This document shows positions 36,021 to 44,809 of a stretch of DNA of 64,000 bases, one piece after another (position 1 is the first letter of the stretch; each line of letters starts with the position of its first letter). Under the pieces are notes generated by a model. It saw only the letters and a list, made by a program, of their open reading frames with translations, was not told where the DNA came from and made no database searches. A program made the position numbers and the translations under genes. Source of the stretch: Kordia periserrulae (lineage in GTDB: Bacteria > Bacteroidota > Bacteroidia > Flavobacteriales > Flavobacteriaceae); assembly GCF_003054265.1 (NCBI RefSeq), contig NZ_QBKT01000001.1, positions 62,001 to 126,000 of the forward strand. The letters are read 5' to 3'.

Positions 36021-38861
36021 GTGTACCTCAAAAAGCCATTCCATATCACAAAACAGTTTTGTTTGGTTTGTTGTCTATTTTTGATGTGCAACATGCTTGC
36101 TACAAACTCGATTCGGTTTCCTCAAAACACAACTCAGGATAGCATTCAACCAAGTATAGAAACGCTTTGGAAAACTTCAAACGCGCTAAACAACACCAAA
36201 CAATTTGATAAATTGTTGGTGTATTTGGAGAAATATATCCACGATGTGCATCCCAAAAACGAAAAGGACAGTTTGGATGTTTCCGATTTGTATTTCAATC
36301 AATTTCAAGGTCATTTTTACACGGGAAACTATTTAGAAAGTATCAAAAGTGCCAACAAAGGACTTCTGTTTTGTCAACATAATAAAAGCAAACGCGGTAT
36401 TCTAAATACTGGAGCTTTGTATTACAAAAGAGCGTATGGTGAATCTGAAATGAATTTTGCCAAACGTGCCAAACTCAGCATGAAAACCGCGATTGAATAT
36501 TTACCTGAAACCAACGAACGCAGTTTGGATTATTTGGTAGATGCGCATGTCTTTTTGGCGAGTCAGGCAGCGTATCACGGTAATACTGTAGACGCAAAGC
36601 GTTATTTTCGGCTCGCTAATAATATCTATAAAAATCATAAAACCTATCTCGACAAAGCGCGGAACGATCGGTATGAAGTGGTATTGGCATATCGAGAAGC
36701 ATACATCTTTTACAAGTTCTCTAAAACCCAAGAAGATAGCTTGCAAATAGTAAAGATTGTAAAGAAGTTAGATGAGCTTCATGCATCTCCGAAATTTAAC
36801 AAACACGAACAAATTTACTACACTACAGCTTTAAACCATATTGGCGATTGGTACTTAGGTCGCAAACACGATTCTTTAATTGACGCTGACGATTTGGAAA
36901 AAAGCACCTTTTATTTGGACAAATCCATCAACTTGGTACAAGAGAAAAACTACTCGGGTGACTTAATTACGTTCAAGTATAACAAATGCAAAGCTTTAAC
37001 GTATGCCAATAAATTAATTGAAGCTGAAGCATTAATTGTACAATTGCTAGATGAAATGTCACCAAACGATTATAGAAAACCGTTCTTTTTAGCACAAAAA
37101 GCTTTGATAAAAGCCAAAACAAAACAAAAGGACAGTGCATTGCGGATTTTTCATGAAGCCATTGCACACATTCATGCAGATACTACAATTTTAGCTAAAG
37201 ATTATAGCAATTTCAAACCGAGTAAAGTCTACGGAGAAGCGCGATTGATTCGTCGTGTAGCGGAAAAGTTGGAAAAATTTTATAGTGATGATATTTCAGT
37301 TCAAAAAATGATTCCAAAACTGTATGAAATTGCGTTTATTCAGTTTGAAAATAGTTATGCGCGTACCAAATTCAATCCAAATCAAAATGATGTTTTGCGG
37401 AAGATTTTACACGGTTTTCTTGTTGCGAAAACAGCATATCCACAGACGGAAACCATTACTATTGATAATGTGTTGAGTCGCACAGAAACCATCATGAATC
37501 AGATGACGTGGCAACGTTTTTATCAAAATCGTTTTACGAATTCTTTACCAAAATTAGATTCGTTAAAATATAGAAACCTCAACCTCAGAACACAATTAAC
37601 CGCTGCCAAAAAAGAACAAAACATTCGCTCGGTAGATTCCATTCAAGAACTGATTCAAAATCATGAATTATATACTGGCAAACAATTTCCGAATTTAGCG
37701 TTGTTGAGCGATAAAGAATTCAATATTGATTCGCTTCAAAAACATATCCACGATGACGAAATAGTCATAAAATATCTTCTCTTTGAAGATGAAATCGCTA
37801 TTTTCTCAATTACTTCAGATGCAATTCGTTGGGAACTACGTCCTTGGACAGCAACTGAAATTGCATTGGAAGAAGAACTCATCAACAGCATCCGAAATCG
37901 TACGTATAATCGTGAAATCGCAGTACAACTGTCTCAAAAATTGTTGCCAAACATTGACAAAACTTATCGAAAAATCATCATCAATCCTGATGGCGAATTG
38001 TATCGCATTCCGTTTGAAGTATTGCAGCACAACGAGCACTATCTTATAGAAAAGTATCAAATTCAGTACACTTCAAACTTAGGGTTTATACATTTTGAAA
38101 ACCAGTTGCAACCGACAAAAAAAGGTGTTTTGGCAATTTACGCACCAACTTATCCAAAAAGTGAAACAGCGCTTGCTACGCGAAACAGCAATAATAGTTC
38201 TTTTTTACAAGGAGCTGCCAAAGAAGCGGAAATCATCAGTAAATTGTTTCCTTCCAAAACCTATGTTGGTACAGCAATTTCTAAAAATTATTTCTTGGAA
38301 ACTGCGCCAAAAGCAGGAATTCTACATTTGGCAATGCATGCCGAAATCAACACCGAAGAACCTGGATTGAGTCGTTTGTTATTTAACAAAAACAGCAACA
38401 CCGACGACGATTTGTGTTTGGAAGAGTTATATGCCTTGCAGCTCAAAGCAGATTTAGCCGTTTTAAGCGCCTGCAACACTGGTTTGGGAAAAGAAAGTGC
38501 TGGCAGAAACTTAGAATCGTTTCAACGTGCCTTTACCTTTTCGGGCGTTCCTGCAACGGTGGTAAGTTTATGGGAAGTTCCTGATCAATCCACTAGTGAA
38601 ATTATGGAGCACTTTTACTCGAATTTAAAAGTGGGAAACACAAAATCGGAAGCATTGAAAAATGCCAAAATCCACTATCTCAACAAACACAAAGGCACCA
38701 AATTAGCGCAACCGTATTACTGGACAGGCTTTGTGTTGTATGGAGATAAAAGTGCAGTGTCAATTGCTCAAACTTCCAACAGCAGTTGGTATATTGCCAT
38801 TGCAATTATGCTTTTTATTTCATTATTTGCGTTTGTAAAATTTCGCAGGAAAAACGACTAG
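36021..38861 (+). CDS. Membrane-anchored TPR-CHAT protease
   Basis: 946 residues from GTG 36021, chosen because it gives a basic-then-hydrophobic export signal (HITKQFCLVCCLFLMCNMLA); Met codons inside the signal are alternatives. A long TPR region (about 60-500) precedes a CHAT domain (about 640-910), a caspase-like cysteine peptidase. Catalytic residues are H773 in LHLAMHAE and C818 in VLSACNTGLGK. A membrane helix (WYIAIAIMLFISLFAFV, about 919-938) and basic tail close the protein. With signal and C-terminal anchor, the protease should face the periplasm. It is the last of the block divergent from the ECF sigma factor. CHAT proteases often cut one specific partner protein; here the TPR anti-sigma factor is the obvious candidate, by inference. 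Confidence 0.85.
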   Translation: MYLKKPFHITKQFCLVCCLFLMCNMLATNSIRFPQNTTQDSIQPSIETLWKTSNALNNTKQFDKLLVYLEKYIHDVHPKNEKDSLDVSDLYFNQFQGHFYTGNYLESIKSANKGLLFCQHNKSKRGILNTGALYYKRAYGESEMNFAKRAKLSMKTAIEYLPETNERSLDYLVDAHVFLASQAAYHGNTVDAKRYFRLANNIYKNHKTYLDKARNDRYEVVLAYREAYIFYKFSKTQEDSLQIVKIVKKLDELHASPKFNKHEQIYYTTALNHIGDWYLGRKHDSLIDADDLEKSTFYLDKSINLVQEKNYSGDLITFKYNKCKALTYANKLIEAEALIVQLLDEMSPNDYRKPFFLAQKALIKAKTKQKDSALRIFHEAIAHIHADTTILAKDYSNFKPSKVYGEARLIRRVAEKLEKFYSDDISVQKMIPKLYEIAFIQFENSYARTKFNPNQNDVLRKILHGFLVAKTAYPQTETITIDNVLSRTETIMNQMTWQRFYQNRFTNSLPKLDSLKYRNLNLRTQLTAAKKEQNIRSVDSIQELIQNHELYTGKQFPNLALLSDKEFNIDSLQKHIHDDEIVIKYLLFEDEIAIFSITSDAIRWELRPWTATEIALEEELINSIRNRTYNREIAVQLSQKLLPNIDKTYRKIIINPDGELYRIPFEVLQHNEHYLIEKYQIQYTSNLGFIHFENQLQPTKKGVLAIYAPTYPKSETALATRNSNNSSFLQGAAKEAEIISKLFPSKTYVGTAISKNYFLETAPKAGILHLAMHAEINTEEPGLSRLLFNKNSNTDDDLCLEELYALQLKADLAVLSACNTGLGKESAGRNLESFQRAFTFSGVPATVVSLWEVPDQSTSEIMEHFYSNLKVGNTKSEALKNAKIHYLNKHKGTKLAQPYYWTGFVLYGDKSAVSIAQTSNSSWYIAIAIMLFISLFAFVKFRRKND

Positions 38862-38890
38862 AAATTTTGAATGTTGGATGTTGAATTTTG

Positions 38891-39025
38891 AATTATTCTA
38901 AACACCTAAACTTATAAACTTTTCAACTCTAGAAAATCATAGCTGTTCTCGATACATTTTTCCTTCGAAAAAATACTCGAACTGACGTGCTGTGGAACAT
39001 AAGATAGTATTGAGATATGAGTAGT
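38891..39025. repeat. 135-bp spacer repeat, copy 1, with inverted hairpin element
   Basis: Matches 39164-39298 with one visible mismatch (CCTTCG/CCTTAG), period 273. It includes a reverse-oriented hairpin element at 38945-38987. Confidence 0.8.
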
Positions 39026-39077
39026 GAGATGTTTTCAAAACCTAAACTCGTAAACATATAAACTTCAAAAAACAAAG

Positions 39078-39125
39078 CGTCACTTCGAGTGAAATTTCGC
39101 AGAAATTTTGTATCGAGAAGTGCTT
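39078..39125 (+). repeat. Dispersed hairpin element
   Basis: CGTCACTTCGAG, then AAATTTC-gca-GAAATTT, then TATCGAGAA. Outer parts match the elements at 21430 and 21564, but the stem sequence differs on both arms so that pairing is kept. Confidence 0.7.
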
Positions 39126-39163
39126 CGAATCTTAAAATGTTGAATGCTGAATGTTGAATTTTA

Positions 39164-39298
39164 AATTATTCTAAACACCTAAACTTATAAACTTTTCAAC
39201 TCTAGAAAATCATAGCTGTTCTCGATACATTTTTCCTTAGAAAAAATACTCGAACTGACGTGCTGTGGAACATAAGATAGTATTGAGATATGAGTAGT
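39164..39298. repeat. 135-bp spacer repeat, copy 2, with inverted hairpin element
   Basis: Second copy of 38891-39025; the hairpin element is at 39218-39260. The 716-base spacer 38862-39577 has no gene and consists of these copies, the elements at 39078 and 39442, and AT-rich filler with a (AAAC)n run near 39538. Confidence 0.8.
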
Positions 39299-39441
39299 AA
39301 GTATTGAGATTTTTTTATTCAAAAATCAACAATCAGTAATCGTTAATCGTTAATCAAAACCGTCACTTCAATTTTATAACAAGAATAAATAGTAAATCAT
39401 TGGTACATTTTCAAATTATCAAATTGACACATTAAAAAAAT

Positions 39442-39489
39442 CGTCACTTCGAGTGGATTTGCGCAGCAAATTTGTATCGAGAAGTACTT
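39442..39489 (+). repeat. Dispersed hairpin element
   Basis: CGTCACTTCGAG, then ATTTGC-gca-GCAAAT, then TATCGAGAA. A third version of the stem, again fully paired. Confidence 0.7.
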
Positions 39490-39577
39490 TGAAACTTAAA
39501 ATTTTAAATCAATAAACTTCAAACAACGAAAAACAAACAAACAAACAAACAAATCGACCAAATCAAACAACAAAAAA

Positions 39578-40594
39578 CTAAAAACGCCCAATAAACTCCT
39601 CAACTTTACGCTGAAACTTCAAACCATCCGCTAAAAACTGTACTTGAATTGGTAAAAAATACAAGTTCTTTAATCTTCCTTGCAAACGCATAAAATCTTT
39701 TTCGGTAGTAATGATTTTTTTGTCACCTGCTTTTTGTTGAATGGTTTCAATATCGCTTTCGCTGAAATCGTAATGATCTGCGTATTTTAAGTGTGAATAT
39801 TGCAACTCTTGAAGGTTTAAATGCTGCAACAACGGTTTCGGATTCGCGATTCCTGTGATTAGAATAAAATCCGTTCCTTTTAAAAACGACACCAACAATT
39901 CTTCCTGTGTGTTTCGAATAGTTTCCGAATAGGTAATCGCCGTAAAAAACACTTCTTGATCCGATTTTGGAGCTAATTTTTTCTGAATCTTGGCACGTTT
40001 TTCCTCAGAAACATCTTTGGGACATTTGGTAACGACAATTACATCCGCGCGTTTGGCACCTGAAATAGGTTCGCGTAAATTTCCTGCGGGCAACATAAAA
40101 TCGTTCGCATACAAATCGTAAAAAGGCGTCAATAAAATTTGAAATCCCGCCGTTACTTTTCGGTGTTGAAAGGCATCATCAAGCAAAATCACTTCTGGTT
40201 GATGCGCTAGTTTTCGGAGATTTTCAATTCCCACAGTACGCTGAGCTTCTACTGCCACTTGAATTTCTCCTTTAAACTTTTGATAAAACTGCAACGGTTC
40301 GTCGCCAATATCAGCTGCGGTGGTTTGCTCATTGGCTAACAAAAAACCTTCCGTTTTTCGTTTGTAACCTCTGCTTAGTGTGGCAACAGTATATTTATCC
40401 TTTAGCAATCGAATCAAATACTCAATCATGGGCGATTTTCCAGTACCGCCTACACTAAGGTTTCCAACACAAATCACGGGAAAGTCGTACGAAGTTGATT
40501 TCAAATAATCGTTATCAAACAACCAATTACGCACGTACACAATAGCGCCGTACAACAGAGAAAAAGGCAATAATAACAATCGAAGTGTTCGCAT
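39578..40594 (-). CDS. lpxK: Tetraacyldisaccharide 4'-kinase
   Basis: 338 residues. LpxK adds the 4'-phosphate to the lipid A disaccharide at the inner membrane. A hydrophobic N-terminal anchor (LRLLLLPFSLLYGAIVYVRN) precedes the P-loop VGGTGKSP (residues 48-55). Also seen are TLSRGYKRKTEGF, the LLDDAFQHRKV motif and the PAGNLREP block, all family hallmarks. Single gene on the minus strand; divergent from the gene at 40853. Confidence 0.96.
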   Translation of the reverse strand: MRTLRLLLLPFSLLYGAIVYVRNWLFDNDYLKSTSYDFPVICVGNLSVGGTGKSPMIEYLIRLLKDKYTVATLSRGYKRKTEGFLLANEQTTAADIGDEPLQFYQKFKGEIQVAVEAQRTVGIENLRKLAHQPEVILLDDAFQHRKVTAGFQILLTPFYDLYANDFMLPAGNLREPISGAKRADVIVVTKCPKDVSEEKRAKIQKKLAPKSDQEVFFTAITYSETIRNTQEELLVSFLKGTDFILITGIANPKPLLQHLNLQELQYSHLKYADHYDFSESDIETIQQKAGDKKIITTEKDFMRLQGRLKNLYFLPIQVQFLADGLKFQRKVEEFIGRF

Positions 40595-40852
40595 TAGTAC
40601 GAAAGTATGGTTTTTTAGGTTAGGAATGAAAATGAGACATTAAATATTCAAACTAACTAGAAAAAACTTAAAAGAATTTAATAAGAAATATTAAAAATTA
40701 AAAATAGTAGATTCATTTTGGCTTTAGTAAGAATTATTTTACCTTACAAAAATAAATCATTACCTTGAAACTTACTATCTTAGTTTGTATTAACAACTCT
40801 CATAATATAATTGCTAGCATTTTTAAAATAATTAATTATCTAAAACTATCTA

Positions 40853-42247
40853 ATGAGTGATCTAATTTCTTCTAATAATTTTAAATCATTTATAAAAGGC
40901 ACTAATACTGTAAGTAAAGTTTATGGTCATCGACAAAATGTTCCTGATTTTCAAATAAAATATCTAGATGATAAAATTATCATTTCAGGTAACTTTGAAC
41001 TTGCTGACGATTTAGTATTTCATGAAAATGAGGTTTTTGATAAAGAATTATTTTTTGATGGAGGTAATTATAAAAATATAATATTTCGTGGAGGAAGATT
41101 TACAAAAATCTTTTTCAGGAGAGGTACTTTTAAAGGGTATATAAGTATTCGGGGAGGATATATAGATAATTTAATTTTATTAGGAGGTAATTTTCTTCGT
41201 TGGCTGGGTACTTTAGATGGAGTGATAAATAATGACGATAATGAAAGAGTCCTAGCTGAAGAACCCTTAGTCATTAATCGTTTTGAAATAGAAGGAGGTT
41301 CATATCTTCACAACATTTGGCTTTCTGGTGGAGATATAAAAAGTTTGGAAATTAAATGTGTGACTCCAATCATTATACATTGTATGCCTAACGATGATAA
41401 GTTGTTCGATATATCAAAAAACACATATAAATACAAATTTGAATCAAAGCCTAGAATTAACAATTTACTTTTATCTAGATATTCCAATAAGAATACATTT
41501 TATCATTTTAGCGAATTAAGTTTGAAAAATTTATTTTTTGAAAATTTCACCAATCTTGGAAATATTACTATTTCTAAGATAAGCTTGAGTGAGAATATAA
41601 CTATTAAATATTCAGACTTAGGAAAATTAACTTTCATCGATTGTGATTTTTCAAATCGTGAAATGCTTTTTTTAAGTTCTAAAATAAATGATATTACATT
41701 AGCTGGAGCAAAATTTCCTAGTCCTAAAAAAATAAACAGCTTAATAAACAATAAAGAACAAAAAAAATTAGCTGTTAGTCAAATCAAAAAAGTTTTTCAA
41801 AATATTGGAGATAGTTTAACTGCTAGCGAATATAAAGCAGAAGAATTAAACACTTATGAATCAACACTAAATTGGTCTTGGGAAAAAATAAATCTTTATT
41901 TGAACAAACTGACGAATAATCATGGACAAAACTGGATTCAACCCTTGGTTTTACTACTTATTAGTACTGCTTTTTTCTTTTCAATTTATTGTTTTTCTTT
42001 AGGTTTTAAATTTGAATTAAAATCTTATCAAAACATTGAAGTCTTTCTAAAAAACTGTAGTTACTATTTTGAATTTTTAAATCCTATTAGAAAAAGTGAT
42101 TTTTTACCTAAAATATTATTAGGTTCTGAAAAATTGAGAGATATTTCTAATGTAACTTATCTAATTGATAGTGTGGCTAAGATTTTTAATGGATATCTCT
42201 TATACCAATTTATTGCAGCATTTAGAAAGTTTGGCAGAATGAATTAA
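40853..42247 (+). CDS. Unknown membrane protein with beta-solenoid-like N terminus
   Basis: 464 residues, family not recognised. Residues about 45-130 show short repeating strands with GG turns (FFDGGNYKNIIFRGGRFTKI, FFRRGTFKGYISIRGGYIDN), about 21-22 residues per turn, suggesting a beta-solenoid related in style to pentapeptide-repeat proteins. Residues 200-300 again alternate hydrophobic strands (ISKISLSENITIKYSDLGKL). A helical part (about 300-345) leads to a strong membrane helix (about 363-383, PLVLLLISTAFFFSIYCF) and a final hydrophobic segment (about 448-460). No signal peptide. Base composition is clearly more AT-rich than lpxK and nif3, a hint of transfer. Confidence 0.65.
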   Translation: MSDLISSNNFKSFIKGTNTVSKVYGHRQNVPDFQIKYLDDKIIISGNFELADDLVFHENEVFDKELFFDGGNYKNIIFRGGRFTKIFFRRGTFKGYISIRGGYIDNLILLGGNFLRWLGTLDGVINNDDNERVLAEEPLVINRFEIEGGSYLHNIWLSGGDIKSLEIKCVTPIIIHCMPNDDKLFDISKNTYKYKFESKPRINNLLLSRYSNKNTFYHFSELSLKNLFFENFTNLGNITISKISLSENITIKYSDLGKLTFIDCDFSNREMLFLSSKINDITLAGAKFPSPKKINSLINNKEQKKLAVSQIKKVFQNIGDSLTASEYKAEELNTYESTLNWSWEKINLYLNKLTNNHGQNWIQPLVLLLISTAFFFSIYCFSLGFKFELKSYQNIEVFLKNCSYYFEFLNPIRKSDFLPKILLGSEKLRDISNVTYLIDSVAKIFNGYLLYQFIAAFRKFGRMN

Positions 42248-42280
42248 TTTAAATAATTATAGTTTCAAGTAGTACTATTA

Positions 42281-42706
42281 TCACTCCTTTTTCACATAAA
42301 TCTTTTCATTATTGGCAAACAATACCAACTGTTTGTCTTGCTGTTCGCCGTGTGTGATTAAAATTTTAAAATACTTATAACTATCAGGATAAACAGAGAT
42401 TTGTGGTGAAATTAAGTTTGCCGTTTTGTATAATTTTCCTTGTGGCGATTCTTCAAAATTGGCAATCACGATGTAATAAAAACTTTTAAATGCTTGAATG
42501 TCTTCATCATCACTCGTGCGTTCGTTACTAGCAACTTTAATGGCTTGCATGCGAAAATGCTCGTTGCTTCGCGAAAGCACATTATTTTCGTTTACTTCCA
42601 ACACAACTTTAAACAATCGTTCGTCTTGAATGGGTTCAATTCCGTCTTGCGAAAACACGCAAAAAATATTTAAAAAAAGCAACATCGAAGTCACATATAT
42701 TTTCAT
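42281..42706 (-). CDS. Small exported protein of unknown function
   Basis: 141 residues from ATG 42706 (MKIYVTSMLLFLNIFCVFSQ), a signal peptide; an ATG three codons upstream at 42715 is equally possible. The mature part (KVVLEVNENNVLSRSNEHFR, SFYYIVIANFEESPQGKLYK) looks like a small beta-rich domain; no family recognised. Single gene between the convergent 40853 gene and the divergent nif3. Confidence 0.6.
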   Translation of the reverse strand: MKIYVTSMLLFLNIFCVFSQDGIEPIQDERLFKVVLEVNENNVLSRSNEHFRMQAIKVASNERTSDDEDIQAFKSFYYIVIANFEESPQGKLYKTANLISPQISVYPDSYKYFKILITHGEQQDKQLVLFANNEKIYVKKE

Positions 42707-42881
42707 GATATTCAACAGATTATAATTTCTACAGAAAGATACATTTTTCTATAGTTGAAGCTGAAAATTACTTGATAAGCGTAGCTACAAATTCGTAAGC
42801 GTTCTAAATAGGCGTGCTTTTGCATTTTAATTGTTCATTTTTTTGTGCTAATTTCTATATTTGAGAAAAAGGAGATTTAAA

Positions 42882-43976
42882 ATGAAAGTTCAAGATATTA
42901 TGTCGTGCATTGAAGAATTCTGTCCGCTCGCGTATGCGGAAGATTTTGACAATGTAGGTTTGTTGGTCGGTAATAGCCAACAAGAAGTTTCTGGCGTGTT
43001 AATTTCGTTAGACACGCTTGAAAATGTAGTAGACGAAGCCATCGAAAAAGATTGCAATATGATTGTGAGTTTCCACCCAATTATTTTTTCTGGCCTAAAA
43101 AAAATAACCGGAAAAACATACGTGGAACGCGTAGTACTAAAAGCTATCAAACACGATATTGCCATTTACGCCATGCATACCGCTTTAGATAATTCGTGGA
43201 ACGGCGTGAGCGACCGTATGTGCGACGAATTGGGCTTGCGCAATAAATCCATTCTGATTCCGCAAAAAGGAACCATTAAAAAACTTAGTACGTTTGTGCC
43301 GAAGAAAGATGCTGATAAGGTTCGAAATGCGCTATTTGCTGTTGGTGCGGGAAGCATTGGAAATTATGAAAATTGCAGTTTTAATGTAGAAGGTTTGGGA
43401 AGTTTTCAAGGAAATGAAGCTTCCAATCCGACCATAGGAACGAAAGGAGAAACCCATTTTGAAGAAGAAATACAGTTGGGAATCACTTTTGCGCGACATT
43501 TGGAAGGAAAAGTGATTCAAACGTTACACGAAACACATCCGTATGAAGAAGTCGCGTACGAGATAACCACGCTAGAAAACACCAACCAACATATTGGTAT
43601 GGGCATGATTGGCGAACTCGAAAAACCCATCAACGAAGTGCATTTTATGACGCTGTTGAAGACGAAAATGAAAGTGCCTGTAGTACGACATTCGGCTTTA
43701 TCGGGAAAAATGATTCAAAAAGTAGCTGTTTTGGGCGGCAGTGGAAGCTTTGCTATTGATGCTGCCAAACGCGCTGGTGTAGATGCGTATGTCACGGCAG
43801 ACTTGAAATACCACGATTTTTACAAGGCTGAAGGAAAGCTTATTTTGGCAGATATTGGACACTATGAAAGTGAACAGTACACAAAAAATCTTTTATTTGA
43901 GCATCTTACGAAAAAAATTCCTAATTTTGCGTTCATTTTATCAGTGGAAAATACAAATCCAATCAAGTATTCATAA
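42882..43976 (+). CDS. Nif3-like dinuclear metal centre protein
   Basis: 364 residues from ATG 42882, preceded by AAAAAGGAG at a good distance; an in-frame TTG upstream is not needed. NIF3/DUF34 proteins form hexamers with two metals per subunit; the reaction is not settled. Metal ligands are visible in FHPIIFSGLK and MHTALDN near the N terminus and in ADIGHYESEQY near the C terminus. The central insert (about 125-235, ETHPYEEVAYEI) is the PII-like domain of the longer bacterial form. The stop lies two bases before the next gene, a standard Bacteroidetes pair. Confidence 0.92.
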   Translation: MKVQDIMSCIEEFCPLAYAEDFDNVGLLVGNSQQEVSGVLISLDTLENVVDEAIEKDCNMIVSFHPIIFSGLKKITGKTYVERVVLKAIKHDIAIYAMHTALDNSWNGVSDRMCDELGLRNKSILIPQKGTIKKLSTFVPKKDADKVRNALFAVGAGSIGNYENCSFNVEGLGSFQGNEASNPTIGTKGETHFEEEIQLGITFARHLEGKVIQTLHETHPYEEVAYEITTLENTNQHIGMGMIGELEKPINEVHFMTLLKTKMKVPVVRHSALSGKMIQKVAVLGGSGSFAIDAAKRAGVDAYVTADLKYHDFYKAEGKLILADIGHYESEQYTKNLLFEHLTKKIPNFAFILSVENTNPIKYS

Positions 43977-43978
43977 AT

Positions 43979-44758
43979 ATGGCAAAGAAGAAAGAAGTTA
44001 CAGTCGAAGAAAAATTACGCGCACTTTTTGATTTACAATTAATTGACTCTCGCGTAGACGAGATTAGAAACGTTCGTGGAGAGCTTCCTTTGGAAGTAGA
44101 AGATTTAGAAGACGAAGTAGCTGGATTAAATACAAGACTCGAAAAGTTACACAACGATCTTGATCAGATTGATGATGACATTAAGAGCAAAAAGAATATT
44201 ATTGAAGAAGCTAAAAACTTAATCAAGAAATATACAGAACAGCAAAAAAATGTTCGTAACAACAGAGAATACAATGCATTATCGAAAGAAGTAGAATTCC
44301 AAGAGTTAGAAATGCAATTGGCTGAAAAGCACATCAAAGAGTTTAAAGTCGCTATTGAGCAGAAAAAAGCAGTGATTGATCAAACGAAAGAGCGTTTGGA
44401 AGAAAGAGAATCTCACTTAAAGCACAAAAAAGCGGAATTAAACGATATTCTTGAAGAAACAAAAAGAGAAGAAGAATTCCTTTTAGAAAAATCTGAAGAA
44501 TTTGAAAAATTAATCGAAGCTAGATTGTTAGCTGCTTACAAACGAATTCGCAACAATGTTCATAACGGTTTGGCAGTGGTTAAGATTGAAAGAGGTGCTT
44601 CTGGAGGTTCGTACTTCACAATTCCACCACAAGTTCAGGTTGAGATTGCTTCTAGAAAGAAAATCATCACCGACGAACACAGTGGTCGTATTTTGGTAGA
44701 TCCAGCTTTAGCTGACGAAGAGCAAGAAAAAATGGAAAAGCTTTTTGCTAAGTTTTAA
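43979..44758 (+). CDS. Coiled-coil protein of the C4 zinc-ribbon family, with zinc ligands lost
   Basis: 259 residues. Residues about 10-190 form a long antiparallel coiled coil; the C-terminal 60 residues match the PF02591 zinc-ribbon domain (TIPPQVQVEIASRKKI, SGRILVDP). In the family this domain has CxxC and CxxC; here all four are replaced: S208 and S211 in GASGGSYF, D232 and S235 in ITDEHSGR. So the ribbon fold is likely kept without zinc. Co-transcribed with nif3 (two bases apart) and ended by a strong terminator. The family is linked to nucleic-acid or ribosome contact in some species, but no function is established. Confidence 0.85.
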   Translation: MAKKKEVTVEEKLRALFDLQLIDSRVDEIRNVRGELPLEVEDLEDEVAGLNTRLEKLHNDLDQIDDDIKSKKNIIEEAKNLIKKYTEQQKNVRNNREYNALSKEVEFQELEMQLAEKHIKEFKVAIEQKKAVIDQTKERLEERESHLKHKKAELNDILEETKREEEFLLEKSEEFEKLIEARLLAAYKRIRNNVHNGLAVVKIERGASGGSYFTIPPQVQVEIASRKKIITDEHSGRILVDPALADEEQEKMEKLFAKF

Positions 44759-44781
44759 TTCCTGTTCAACATACAAAATCA

Positions 44782-44809
44782 AACCTCGCTAAATGCGAGG
44801 TTTTTTTGT
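44782..44809 (+). terminator. Terminator of the nif3 operon, overlapping a convergent stop codon
   Basis: AACCTCGC (44782-44789) pairs with GCGAGGTT (44795-44802) over TAAAT, followed by TTTTT. The minus-strand methyltransferase stop codon at 44789-44791 lies inside the hairpin. Confidence 0.85.

Noticed and set aside
38945-39260. Hairpin elements as transcription terminators
   Set aside because: No T run follows the stems and they lie in both directions, away from gene ends.
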